Source of the DNA: Parachlamydiales bacterium
GTDB taxonomy: Bacteria; Chlamydiota; Chlamydiia; Chlamydiales; Parachlamydiaceae
Direction: 5' to 3'
Length of the DNA stretch: 51,390 bases
Assembly: GCA_020051075.1 (NCBI GenBank)
Contig: JAGVJP010000019.1
Location: 1 to 51,390, forward strand
The notes under the pieces were generated by a model. It made no database searches. It was not told where the DNA came from and worked only from the letters and a program-made list of their open reading frames with translations. Both the position numbers and the translations under genes were made by a program. Every line of letters begins with the position of its first letter. The first letter of the stretch is position 1. Positions 33,836-42,512 of the stretch are shown here, piece after piece.

Positions 33836-35395
33836 TTAAACGACCTCCACCAACCAGTCATCGATGAGTCGTCTTTTGCCATCAAAGTTGATTCCAACCA
33901 AGAAAATGGGAAGATTTTGATCTTGAAAGAGTTGATAATACCCTCTTTGCTTAATTTGCTCCACGGCAATCTGAGCAGTTTGATCAAGTTTAAATTCAAA
34001 AATGATGATTTTATCTTTCGCTTGCAAGACAGCATCCACACGTCCACGTTGTGTATGCACTTCAGCGCTGATATTAAAACCTGCTAATTTAATGACCATA
34101 TAGAAAAGACTTTGGAAATGTTTTTCTTGTTTCAAATATAAATCATAGGGCATCAATGCAAGAAGCTCGCTAAGGATGGAGAAAAAATGTGCAAAATCCC
34201 ATTCCACAATCGAGAGGTTTCGATAAAGTTGGGATAAATAGTCCGCAGTTTTTGCTTTTGCCGTTGCAAAATAAGCAATCAGCCTTTCGGAAAAAGCGAT
34301 TCCAACCTCGCGATTAGGATACCCAAGGCGATACCTATTGAATGCAGGATCGTATTCTTTGATTGTTAAATACCCTGTTTGATAAAGCAGAGGGATAGTG
34401 GGTAATTCTTCTATTTCAAAAGTGCTGAAGTCTGCACTGCTCACCTCGTATTGTTCCAAATCAATAAAATCAAACTCTCTTTTTTGGATCAATTTGATAA
34501 GGAATGTTGGAGTTCCTGTCTCGAACCAATGAGCGTCAAATTTGTGCTCTTGCAGTAAGCGTAAAACAGAAAATGGATTGAAAACTAATTGACCTTCGTC
34601 AGAAAATCGATAACCATTGTACCACTCTTTGAGAAGATCATAACAGTCCTCATTGTTAAGTCCTCTTTTTTGGGCAAGATCGGCAATATCTTCTGCAAAG
34701 TAAAGCTCTAACTCATTTTTTGTGTAGCCTAACAGAACACTAAAATGATTTAGCATCGTGATATCATTCAAATTATTAAGCCCAGAAAATACTGAGACTT
34801 TTGAAAATTTAGTGACTCCTGTCAAAAAAATAAAACGCAAATATTCATCTTGAGCTTTTAAAATAGTATAGAATCTTCGTAAAATCTCTCTATTTTTTTG
34901 GGCTAAATCTAGGTCTTCTATATTATCAATAAGTGGTTTGTCATACTCATCAATGAGAACGACAACTTTTTGATTTGAAACAGCAACTAATTGTTTGATA
35001 AGATCGGATAAATAATCGGATGACGTTTCTCCTGCTAATGTCACATCATGCTGAAGGGCTATATCATTTAAAGCATGGATCAGAGCTCTTTCAAGCATCT
35101 CAGGCGTTGCACTGTTTATCGTCGACATATCGAGGCGAATGATAGGATAAATATCCCAATTCCAATCCGTATGATCAATCCACAATCCCTTGAATAATTC
35201 ACGTTTACCTGAAAAGAGCGCTGCAAATGTCGATACTAATAAGGATTTACCAAACCGTCTGGGTCTTGAAAGAAAGCAGGGGCTTGCCTGGACAATAAGC
35301 TCGTAAATGTATTGGGTTTTATCAACATAGGTGTACCCACCCGTAATGATTTTTTCAAAATCTTGAATGCCAATGGGAAGTTTTGCGCGCTTCAT
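33836..35395 (-). CDS. AAA-ATPase / PD-(D/E)XK nuclease-like protein
   Basis: A 519-residue protein of the AAA-ATPase_like plus PDDEXK_9 architecture (DUF1703 group). Started at 35395 (MKRAKLPIGIQDF), the usual N-terminus of the family. An upstream in-frame start at 35476 would add 27 untypical residues. The P-loop is FLSRPRRFGKSLLVSTF and Walker B is KVVVLIDEYDKPLID. At the C-terminus GRVDAVLQAKDKIIIFEFKL carries the D...(D/E)xK pattern of a PD-(D/E)XK nuclease fold. Family members are multi-copy and mobile in Bacteroidetes and amoeba-associated bacteria; their role is unknown, with defence or transposition-like function proposed. It is inserted between NTT genes and flanked by direct repeats. 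Confidence 0.9.
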   Translation of the reverse strand: MKRAKLPIGIQDFEKIITGGYTYVDKTQYIYELIVQASPCFLSRPRRFGKSLLVSTFAALFSGKRELFKGLWIDHTDWNWDIYPIIRLDMSTINSATPEMLERALIHALNDIALQHDVTLAGETSSDYLSDLIKQLVAVSNQKVVVLIDEYDKPLIDNIEDLDLAQKNREILRRFYTILKAQDEYLRFIFLTGVTKFSKVSVFSGLNNLNDITMLNHFSVLLGYTKNELELYFAEDIADLAQKRGLNNEDCYDLLKEWYNGYRFSDEGQLVFNPFSVLRLLQEHKFDAHWFETGTPTFLIKLIQKREFDFIDLEQYEVSSADFSTFEIEELPTIPLLYQTGYLTIKEYDPAFNRYRLGYPNREVGIAFSERLIAYFATAKAKTADYLSQLYRNLSIVEWDFAHFFSILSELLALMPYDLYLKQEKHFQSLFYMVIKLAGFNISAEVHTQRGRVDAVLQAKDKIIIFEFKLDQTAQIAVEQIKQRGYYQLFQDQNLPIFLVGINFDGKRRLIDDWLVEVV

Positions 35396-35504
35396 CTCAT
35401 TTCTCTCAAATAATGAATCAATTATAATCGAATGATTTAGAAAAAGGATAGGAAATTCCAAGCCATGTCGGCACATTTCTCCCTGGAGAGAGGTGCGTCT
35501 ACCT

Positions 35505-35585
35505 TCATCCTTCTTATCTTCCCCATCCTGTAATTCTACAAGATGGGGAGGATAGGAAAGATAGTGATGATAAAAGGAGACAGGC
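35505..35585. repeat. GGATA-type repeat, right flank of the AAA-ATPase gene
   Basis: CCTTCTTATCTTCCCCATCC, then ACAAGATGGGGAGGATAGG and AAAGATAGTGATGATAAAAG. It is in the same orientation as 33718-33790, and similar over about 70 nt. Confidence 0.75.
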
Positions 35586-35596
35586 TTTTCTCTTAT

Positions 35597-35821
35597 TTAT
35601 TTATCTAACTCTTTGCAAAATTTTTTTACTGCATTTTGTAAATTCTGATTGATGCGGACTGGAGCTTCCATAATCGCTAAGAAATGTTCCCAATCGGTAT
35701 CGCTTAACGAGAGAGTGTTCAGTTGATTCATTTCTGCCGCTTCGATCATTTTCTTATCATGCGGGGACATCTTCTTTCTCCATTTTTCTTTGTTTGACTG
35801 TAAATGCCGCACATTGTCCAA
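35597..35821 (-). pseudogene. DUF1778 (TacA-like) antitoxin remnant
   Basis: The C-terminal part LSLSDTDWEHFLAIMEAP followed by VRINQNLQNAVKKF matches the toxin-neutralising end of DUF1778/TacA antitoxins. The usual N-terminal ribbon-helix-helix DNA-binding part is missing: residues before it (NKEKWRKKMSPHDKKMIEAA) only faintly resemble it. The only upstream starts are TTG (35821) and GTG (35812), with a later ATG at codon 18 or so. No GNAT acetyltransferase toxin is adjacent. It begins directly after the terminator of NTT C, so it may be carried by read-through. Most likely a decayed toxin-antitoxin module; a short functional protein cannot be excluded. Confidence 0.6.
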
Positions 35822-35833
35822 TACATCCGGTGC

Positions 35834-35871
35834 AAAAAAAATCCCGAACAGCGATTGCTGTACGGGATTTT
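35834..35871 (-). terminator. rho-independent terminator of NTT C
   Basis: Read on the minus strand: AAAATCCCGTACAGC, loop AATC, GCTGTTCGGGATT, then a run of T. The 12-bp stem with one mismatch and the T-run of eight make this the cleanest terminator in the window. It is 24 nt after the NTT C stop. Confidence 0.9.
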
Positions 35872-35894
35872 CACGAAGAAACGGCTTACATCAA

Positions 35895-37442
35895 TTAAGA
35901 TGCAGCTTCCGCTTCATGAGGTTCTCCTTTATCAGTTGAATCAGGCGGTGTTGTTGTCAAGCTTAAGAACTGCTTGTTCAACGAAATAACCGCTACGATC
36001 CAAATACCGATAATCACGAATAGGATTGCTCCAATGTAAGGAGTGATAGCCGCCAAAGGCGCGAGGGTCAAAAGCCCCAATTGGATGATGGAACCACCTG
36101 ATTTACCTAATCGAGCGCCCACAACGTCAACTGCCGCTTTACCCTTGACTTTGAGGTCATCATCAAGAGGAATATAAGCCATTTCTTTTGTTGGATCGAA
36201 TAGAGAATACTTTGCAGACTTGCTCATGATATTCTGCGCGGCACCAAAGAATACAGCCAAGAAAAGAGGCGTTGTTCCAAGGGCCGAAATATATCCAGCG
36301 AGGTTGTCGCTGAAAATCACAAAAGTAAAGAAACCTATTCCCGTAATCAATAGGACAACAGGTGTCACCATCGCTGCAAAGCCCCATCCTTTCAGACGGA
36401 TCAAGTTACCGCCGACAAAGAGCATCATCAAAATCGTGACGAAGCCGGTCCAGCGCGAGAATCCGCCCATGAAGGTGCTGTAGTCATTATAGTTAGGATA
36501 CTGCAATTTCACCTGGCTCTTCCAAGTGACCTCGACCAAGTTGATGGAAATACCATAAGCGATAACCAGAGCAGCAAGGCATAAAATATACTTTGAGGAG
36601 AAGATAAACTTGAAGCTGTCGGTTAAAGACATTTTTGCTTTTTTCTTCTTCCCAGGAGCTTTTTCCTGGTTCGCATCGTAGAAGCGAGGGTCAGTCAGAA
36701 TATTGCGGTTGATCCACCAATAGATCGCCATGACAGCAAGACCGGCAATCACAACCATGCCCATGAGATAATTCAGGGAAACTTGCCACGCATCCACCCC
36801 TTCAGGCAACTTGCTGCGGATATCGGAAGCATAGATAATGGCTGTGCCAGAGGCTAATAAAGCAACGTTTGCACCCAAACCAAAGAGAGAATAAAAACGT
36901 TTTGCTTCAGTCACCCGAGTGATTTGGTTGGCAAACTGCCAGAATAGCAAGGAAAGGACAACGCTTCCCCATAATTCAGCTAGAATATAGAACAGGGAGT
37001 ACATCCAGTTATGATAGGCTTCGGCAAACCCGCTCCATCCTTGAGGGAGAAAAGATCGAAGTGCTTCACTGGAAGCGTGGGGCAGCAAAGCTTCTCGCGC
37101 TGGATAAAACACAAATGCAAACAAGCCGAAGAAAATCACAAACGGCAGCAATGTGACATAAAATAAATTTTCACGGCTGAGAACGTTACTCAATTTGGCA
37201 TAGATGATCATGAAAAGAATGGCTGCAGGAACAACCCCGAAAGTCTTTAGAAAAGGGATTGCTTCAGCACCTGCTGCAGTCACCACGAGAGTGTCTTTTG
37301 TATCTCTTAAAATTGTGTAGTTGAAGGAAATAAAGAAAAACATTAGGAACATCGGAAGGATTTTCTTTAGCTCGTACCCATGTACTGGCCATAAGAACGA
37401 CCTCCACTTACCAAATTCTGGTTTGGCAGTTTCTTGCGACAT
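35895..37442 (-). CDS. NTT-family nucleotide transporter C
   Basis: A 515-residue NTT paralogue on the opposite strand from A and B. Family blocks: FGKWRSFLWPVHGYELKKIL, TILRDTKDTLVVTAAGAEAI, AELWGSVVLSLLFWQFANQI, and FDPTKEMAYIPLDDDLKVKG followed by GKAAVDVVGARLGKSGGS. GAGG lies 6 nt before the ATG. The phrase DTKDTLVVTAAGAEAIPFLK, lacking the extra SSG of copies A and B, is closer to what I recall of Chlamydia Npt1, so this is my best guess for the true ATP/ADP exchanger. That ranking is tentative. The gene has a strong terminator of its own. Confidence 0.92.
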   Translation of the reverse strand: MSQETAKPEFGKWRSFLWPVHGYELKKILPMFLMFFFISFNYTILRDTKDTLVVTAAGAEAIPFLKTFGVVPAAILFMIIYAKLSNVLSRENLFYVTLLPFVIFFGLFAFVFYPAREALLPHASSEALRSFLPQGWSGFAEAYHNWMYSLFYILAELWGSVVLSLLFWQFANQITRVTEAKRFYSLFGLGANVALLASGTAIIYASDIRSKLPEGVDAWQVSLNYLMGMVVIAGLAVMAIYWWINRNILTDPRFYDANQEKAPGKKKKAKMSLTDSFKFIFSSKYILCLAALVIAYGISINLVEVTWKSQVKLQYPNYNDYSTFMGGFSRWTGFVTILMMLFVGGNLIRLKGWGFAAMVTPVVLLITGIGFFTFVIFSDNLAGYISALGTTPLFLAVFFGAAQNIMSKSAKYSLFDPTKEMAYIPLDDDLKVKGKAAVDVVGARLGKSGGSIIQLGLLTLAPLAAITPYIGAILFVIIGIWIVAVISLNKQFLSLTTTPPDSTDKGEPHEAEAAS

Positions 37443-37547
37443 ATAAAACCTCGGTCTAGTTTATTGGAAGCTAGATTTTTAATCTAAATTGTCTAATAAT
37501 GCAAGAAGAAAAACAACTCGACAGAAACTTTGTTACATCAATCACCA

Positions 37548-37583
37548 TTGAGCCACTGAGCTTACTGCCTCTGTGTTAAATGA
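37548..37583. repeat. fragment of the CACTGAG / CCTCTGTG repeat family
   Basis: ATTGAGCCACTGAGCTTACT then GCCTCTGTGTTAAATG resembles the element after tyrP (16738-16810) in inverted sense. Only one arm is present here. Confidence 0.4.
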
Positions 37584-37695
37584 CTTTCCTGCGACAAAAC
37601 AAAATTTATGTCTTGACTTTGAGTTCTTGAACGATAAAATAGCTGGATGATATATGAATCATAAGTAAGCGATTAAGAAGATTGGAGAAAATGAA

Positions 37696-39435
37696 ATGGA
37701 TTTCAATACCCAAGGCCACGGGGAACCTCTATGGGTATATCCTCCTAGCGACAACGAGTTGAAAGAGAGCATCGTTAAAGAATTTAAAATCCACCCCGTA
37801 ATTGCTCAAATTTTAGTGTCGAGAGGATTTCGTTCTTTTACTGCCATACACGACTATCTTTACGCAAAACTCCCCGAACTGCATGACCCTTTTCTGATGG
37901 CAGAAATGCCGCAAGCTGTTGAAAGAGTGTGCGCTGCGATCCGCGATAAAGAGAATATCCTCATCTATGGTGATAATGATGTGGATGGAATGACAGGGAC
38001 AACTTTGCTGACGGAATTTCTCCAGGATCTTGGAGCAAATGTGTTTTTCTATGTTTCCAACCGCAATCCCCTCCGTCAATGCCTCATCGTAGAGGCTCTA
38101 GAGTATGCACTCATGAATGAATGTAAGTTGTTAATCACTGTGGATTGCGGCATTACCGCTGCTGTGGAAATTGCGAAAGTCGCTGCTCAGAATGTCGATG
38201 TCATCATTACCGACCACCATGAACCTACCGATAAAATTCCCCACTGTGTGGCGACTCTCAATCCAAAACTTGTTAATAATCCCTATCCTAACAGAGATCT
38301 CACCGGTGTTGGCGTCGCTTTCAAATTAGCCCATGGAATCACAAACCAGTTGACCGCTGAAGGAAAGATCCCTCCCAAGAAAATTGACTTAAAGCGATAC
38401 TTAGATTTGGTCGCACTAGGAACGATTTCAGATATGGGGTCTCTCATGGATACTGAAAATCGGATCTTAGTTCGTTATGGATTGCGTCAATTGCGCAAGG
38501 GGAAACGGATGGGGCTTTCAAAATTATTTTCCCTTTGCGAGGTCGATCTTAACGATCTCTCTACTTTTACCATAGCCTCTAAAATCGCCCCCCGTTTGAA
38601 TAGTTTGGGAAGGATTGATGATCCGCGCAAGGGCGTACAAATGCTTCTCGTGAAAAATGCTGAATTAGCCGAGAAAATGGCGCACGAGCTCGATCTTAAC
38701 AATATTGAAAGACAAAAAATCGAACGGACAATGTCGGTAGATGTCGATGCGACGATCGTTGAGCAGCCTGAAATTCTCCTTAATAAAGGGATTGTGATGA
38801 TGTCCGATAAGTGGCATCCCGGTGTCATCGCTATTTTATCGACACGAATTTCAAAACAATACAATCGTCCAACAGTTATGATCGCCATTGACAAAGGGAT
38901 TGGAAAAGGTTCCGTGCGATCGATTCGCGAATTTCCCCTGTTGCAAACTCTTAAAGACTGTTCGGATATCCTTCTTAATTTTGGAGGGCATGATTTTGCT
39001 GCGGGTTTGACGATTAAAGAAGAGCATATTGAAGAATTCAAGCAGCGTTTTATTGAGGCAACCAATAGACAACTGAATGATGCTGATGTGATGAGCAAGC
39101 TGCTTCTTGATGCTGAAATAAAATTTAGTGATCTGACGTTTGACTTTATGGAAGCGATGAAGCTTTTAGAGCCTTATGGCAATGAAAACCCGCAACCAGT
39201 CTTATATTGCGATGCTTGGCAAACATATCCCCCGAAAATTATCGGTAATAAAACTCACCTTAAACTCTATTTAGAACAAGGTGATCGGGTCTTAGAAGGT
39301 GTTGCGCTTGGTCGAGCTTCCCAGAGTATGTTTCTCCGGAGGAGGAATCTGAAGCTGCGGATAGCTTTGACACCGCAAATCAATAAGTCGAGTATTCAAC
39401 TATTGATTCGCGATTTCAAAGTTTTAGAAGAGTGA
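37696..39435 (+). CDS. recJ: single-stranded-DNA exonuclease RecJ
   Basis: A 579-residue DHH-family 5'-3' ssDNA exonuclease used in recombination and repair. Motif I appears as ILIYGDNDVDGMTGTTLL (canonical YGDYDVDG, here Asn for Tyr), followed by LLITVDCGI and the DHH motif VIITDHHEPTDKIP. Motif IV/V sequences include LDLVALGTISDMGSL and KIAPRLNSLGRIDDP. The C-terminal DHHA1 part has GKGSVRSIREFPLLQ and FGGHDFAAGLTI. The length is near the bacterial norm. It faces euo tail to tail, a neighbourhood shared with Chlamydia (recJ next to euo). GGAG stands 8 nt before the start. Confidence 0.96.
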   Translation: MDFNTQGHGEPLWVYPPSDNELKESIVKEFKIHPVIAQILVSRGFRSFTAIHDYLYAKLPELHDPFLMAEMPQAVERVCAAIRDKENILIYGDNDVDGMTGTTLLTEFLQDLGANVFFYVSNRNPLRQCLIVEALEYALMNECKLLITVDCGITAAVEIAKVAAQNVDVIITDHHEPTDKIPHCVATLNPKLVNNPYPNRDLTGVGVAFKLAHGITNQLTAEGKIPPKKIDLKRYLDLVALGTISDMGSLMDTENRILVRYGLRQLRKGKRMGLSKLFSLCEVDLNDLSTFTIASKIAPRLNSLGRIDDPRKGVQMLLVKNAELAEKMAHELDLNNIERQKIERTMSVDVDATIVEQPEILLNKGIVMMSDKWHPGVIAILSTRISKQYNRPTVMIAIDKGIGKGSVRSIREFPLLQTLKDCSDILLNFGGHDFAAGLTIKEEHIEEFKQRFIEATNRQLNDADVMSKLLLDAEIKFSDLTFDFMEAMKLLEPYGNENPQPVLYCDAWQTYPPKIIGNKTHLKLYLEQGDRVLEGVALGRASQSMFLRRRNLKLRIALTPQINKSSIQLLIRDFKVLEE

Positions 39436-39462
39436 GAGCTGCGAATTTTTCACAGCTTCTGA

Positions 39463-39894
39463 TTAACCTGCTTCTTGTTGGTTGGTATTCTTGGAGACAT
39501 GCTTTTCTTGATACTCTTTTATGTCGCTTGTATGGATAACCCAAGCAGCACCTTTTCGATGAGCTTTTAGCTGACCGATACGAGTCGCATAATAGATTTT
39601 CTGGGTTGGAACACTGAGCATTTCAGCAACCTGATTGACTGAAAAATACCCCTTGTCATTATCGAACAACAATTCTCCATCGAAGACAGATTTTGTGCGA
39701 GAATATTTTTGATTTTGGTAATCTTGCAAATCGGCAACATTAATCGTCCAACGGGTAGTCTCTTTAGTTGCTCTCAGCTTATTTTGCTTAATCGCAACAT
39801 AGATCGCTTGTCTAGTCACGTTGTTTCGCTTTGCAGCTTCAGTGATTGAAATGATTTTTTTATCTTGTGTTTCGTTCATATTATGTTCTGACAT
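39463..39894 (-). CDS. euo: EUO, chlamydial early transcription repressor
   Basis: A 143-residue homologue of EUO, the repressor that in Chlamydia holds late genes off during reticulate-body growth. Nearly identical blocks are ISITEAAKRNNVTRQAIYVA, GELLFDNDKGYFSVNQVAEM and YYATRIGQLKAHRKGAAWVI. The sequence is two successive excisionase-like helix-turn-helix units (about 10-55 and 65-110). I start at 39894 (GGAGGA 7 nt upstream); the GTG at 39909 is unlikely. It lacks the 30-40 residue C-terminal tail of Chlamydia EUO. It stands between recJ and tsp, beside gltX, as in Chlamydia. The 596-nt upstream spacer is AT-rich and could hold its control region. Confidence 0.95.
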   Translation of the reverse strand: MSEHNMNETQDKKIISITEAAKRNNVTRQAIYVAIKQNKLRATKETTRWTINVADLQDYQNQKYSRTKSVFDGELLFDNDKGYFSVNQVAEMLSVPTQKIYYATRIGQLKAHRKGAAWVIHTSDIKEYQEKHVSKNTNQQEAG

Positions 39895-40103
39895 TTTATC
39901 TTCCTCCACGTATTGCTCAAAAAAAGAGCGTAACGATAATTGTATTGTTAATAATTTTGATTATTTAAATTTAAAGTATACATACATTATGACATGATAT
40001 AGAATATTAAGCAAGAGTTTTTTTCAAAATTCTCATAAGAAATTTATTAAAAAATCGTCCGGCTTCGTGTTTTTTTTCAGCGAGTAGTTTGGGAGTAAAT
40101 TTC

Positions 40104-40232
40104 ATGGAACGATCACACATTCAACAATCAAATCAATGTTTTCAACTAGATCTTGGTATATCCTATTTTCAAGGACATTCGGATAAGGTTGAAAGAGACA
40201 TTTTAGATCAAATTAAAATTTTTATGCAATGA
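40104..40232 (+). CDS. possible 42-residue ORF
   Basis: ATG at 40104 follows GGGAG by 8 nt and opens a 42-codon frame, MERSHIQQSNQCFQLDLGIS and so on, ending TGA at 40230-40232. The protein is hydrophilic and unrecognised. It lies in the 596-nt gap between divergent euo and tsp, which otherwise shows only AT-rich sequence. A real small gene is plausible from the ribosome site, but length alone gives little support. Confidence 0.35.
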   Translation: MERSHIQQSNQCFQLDLGISYFQGHSDKVERDILDQIKIFMQ

Positions 40233-40490
40233 AAAATAACAGAATAATTTTTTGCAATTTTGCGTCTACATCGCATCGCAATTTTCTTCACAGATAAAAT
40301 GTTATCGATTACAATTAATTCTTGAGTCATCAACATGGTCACTGCTGACATTGCAAAATGGATAAATAGGATATGCAGAGGCTGTGAAAAAATTATCACT
40401 TCACAACTCCCTTTTTGACTAGATGCCGGAAGGGAAAGGGTTTATCCATAGTGTTGTAATGTCTATTTTCTTTATATTGAGGTTTTTTGT

Positions 40491-42512
40491 ATGCGGATGT
40501 TGTTGTCACTTTTCTTCTGTTTGAATTTTTTCCTATGCGAGGCTAAGCTCCCTGATCTGACTCCCCAAGATGTGGTCAACAAGACTCAAGAGATCATGAA
40601 ATCCCACGCTTCTCATAAAGAACTGACTCCGGCTCTCGCACAACGCGTTCTAACAAACTATTTGGAACAGCTAGATGCTAACAAAACATACTTCATTGAA
40701 TCTGACATTGAAGAATGGGTTCAATCTTCCGACCCTCTTCTGCAGCAGATAGTCGATAACTATAATGAGGGGAATTTCAGCACATTCAAAAAAATCCACG
40801 AAGCTTTTGTCAATTCCATCAACAGAAGGCGCCGACTGGAAAAGGATATTGATTATCAAAATCTCCCAACAAATGTCAAAAGCAGCGAATTTAAAGACAT
40901 TCCTTGGGCAAAGAATGAAGAAGAGCTGAAAACTCGACTAGAGCGGATGAAGGCGCTTTTAATTGAAACTGCGGCGAAATTTAATGACGAGATGCGGGAA
41001 AAATCTCTCCTGCGGATTCAGAAAAGGCAGACTAAATATGAAGAAGACATGCTCCAATCTAACCCGCAAGAACAAGAAAAGCTCATTTTATCTAATGTCT
41101 TAAAAGCCACAGCATCTGCGCTCGATACCCATACCTCCTATTTTACACCTGATGAAGCCAAGCAATTTCTATTCTCTGTGCAACAAAGCTTGTATGGCAT
41201 TGGCTCACAGCTTCGCGATGATATCAATGGCTTTACCATCATCAAAAATGTTGAGGGGAGCCCTGCGGCTCTGAGTAAGCTCTTAAAAGTCAAAGACCGT
41301 ATCGTTGCAGTGAATGGAGAGCCTGTTGTTGGAATGGATATCACCGATGCTGTTGAATTGATTCGAGGGGAGGCCAACACTCCGGTATTATTGACAGTGA
41401 TTCGCGACTCCATCGCTGCGAATGGCGAGCCGCAAGAAGAAAAATTAGATGTTGAAATCATGCGCGGCGAAGTGATCGTCAAAGAATCACGTTATAAAAG
41501 CAGTTATGAACCTTATGGCGATGGAGTGATCGGCTATCTCAAATTATACTCCTTTTACCAAGACCGGGAAAATTCCTCAGCAATCGATTTAGAAAATGAG
41601 ATCAAGAAACTAAAAAAAGAACATGATCTGAAAGGGATCATCCTCGATCTCCGCTATAATTCGGGAGGGCTGCTCTCTCAAGCCGTCGCTGTCACCGGCC
41701 TTTTCATCACAAAAGGGACAGTGGTTTCGATCAAGGATGAGAAGGGGCGGGTTCAACATTTACGAAATTTGAATGAGTCGGTCACGTGGGATGGACCTTT
41801 AGTTATCTTAGTCAACAGGATGAGCGCTTCAGCATCTGAAATCGTTGCTCAAGCATTAAAAGACTATGGCCGTGCGATCGTCATAGGCGATGACCATACC
41901 TTTGGAAAAGGCTCGTATCAGACGTTTACGTTGGCTCCAGATGAAAGTGAACAGGTCAATCCAAAGGGAGAATATAAAGTCACTCGAGGGCGCTATTATA
42001 CTGTGTCTGGGATTTCGCCTCAACTTAATGGCGTTGAATCAGATATTCTTATTCCAGGTCCTTTGATTGAGTCTGAAGTTGGTGAACGGTACGCGCAATA
42101 TCCTTTGGAGAGCGATCAGATCAAACCTAATTTCAATGATGACTTGTCCGATGTTCCCATCCTACAGCGGGATTCAATTCGGAAAATCTATAAATTCAAT
42201 TTGCAGAAAAAGTTAGATCTCTATCAGCCATTTATGGAGAAACTTAAGGAGAATGCAAAGCAACGAATCAACATGAGTTTGAACTATCAAAATTTTCTTA
42301 AGGAAGTGGCGAAGAAGGATTCTAGAGATTTTGAAAAGGGGGAAGACTTCGGGCAAAATGACCTGCAGCTCGAAGAGGCAAATGCGGTCATGAAAGACCT
42401 CATTCTGATGATGGAGGAGAAGGGGTTATACCTTAATCCGGCAAGAAAACAAGCTTTGACAAAAAGCTCCCTCAGCGAACATAATTCTCAGGAAAAGAGG
42501 TTCAATTTATGA
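40491..42512 (+). CDS. prc: tail-specific protease Tsp (S41, Prc/CT441 type)
   Basis: A 673-residue periplasmic protease. Signal peptide MRMLLSLFFCLNFFLCEA. An N-terminal helical domain leads to a PDZ domain (about 240-330: LYGIGSQLRDDINGFTIIKN, VKDRIVAVNGEPVVGMDI). The S41 catalytic core has GIILDLRYNSGGLLSQAV, the nucleophile-bearing NRMSASASEIVAQALKDYG and the general-base lysine in HTFGKGSYQTF. A DUF3340-like C-terminal domain follows. The chlamydial homologue CT441 degrades tagged or disordered proteins. GAGG lies 8 nt before ATG. The stop overlaps gltX by 4 nt, so the two are coupled, unlike Chlamydia, where Cys-rich outer-membrane protein genes lie between. Confidence 0.95.
   Translation: MRMLLSLFFCLNFFLCEAKLPDLTPQDVVNKTQEIMKSHASHKELTPALAQRVLTNYLEQLDANKTYFIESDIEEWVQSSDPLLQQIVDNYNEGNFSTFKKIHEAFVNSINRRRRLEKDIDYQNLPTNVKSSEFKDIPWAKNEEELKTRLERMKALLIETAAKFNDEMREKSLLRIQKRQTKYEEDMLQSNPQEQEKLILSNVLKATASALDTHTSYFTPDEAKQFLFSVQQSLYGIGSQLRDDINGFTIIKNVEGSPAALSKLLKVKDRIVAVNGEPVVGMDITDAVELIRGEANTPVLLTVIRDSIAANGEPQEEKLDVEIMRGEVIVKESRYKSSYEPYGDGVIGYLKLYSFYQDRENSSAIDLENEIKKLKKEHDLKGIILDLRYNSGGLLSQAVAVTGLFITKGTVVSIKDEKGRVQHLRNLNESVTWDGPLVILVNRMSASASEIVAQALKDYGRAIVIGDDHTFGKGSYQTFTLAPDESEQVNPKGEYKVTRGRYYTVSGISPQLNGVESDILIPGPLIESEVGERYAQYPLESDQIKPNFNDDLSDVPILQRDSIRKIYKFNLQKKLDLYQPFMEKLKENAKQRINMSLNYQNFLKEVAKKDSRDFEKGEDFGQNDLQLEEANAVMKDLILMMEEKGLYLNPARKQALTKSSLSEHNSQEKRFNL

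Noticed and set aside
40208..40399. 63-codon leftward ORF between euo and tsp
   Set aside because: AT-rich spacer, no ribosome site; the 42-codon ORF on the other strand has better support.
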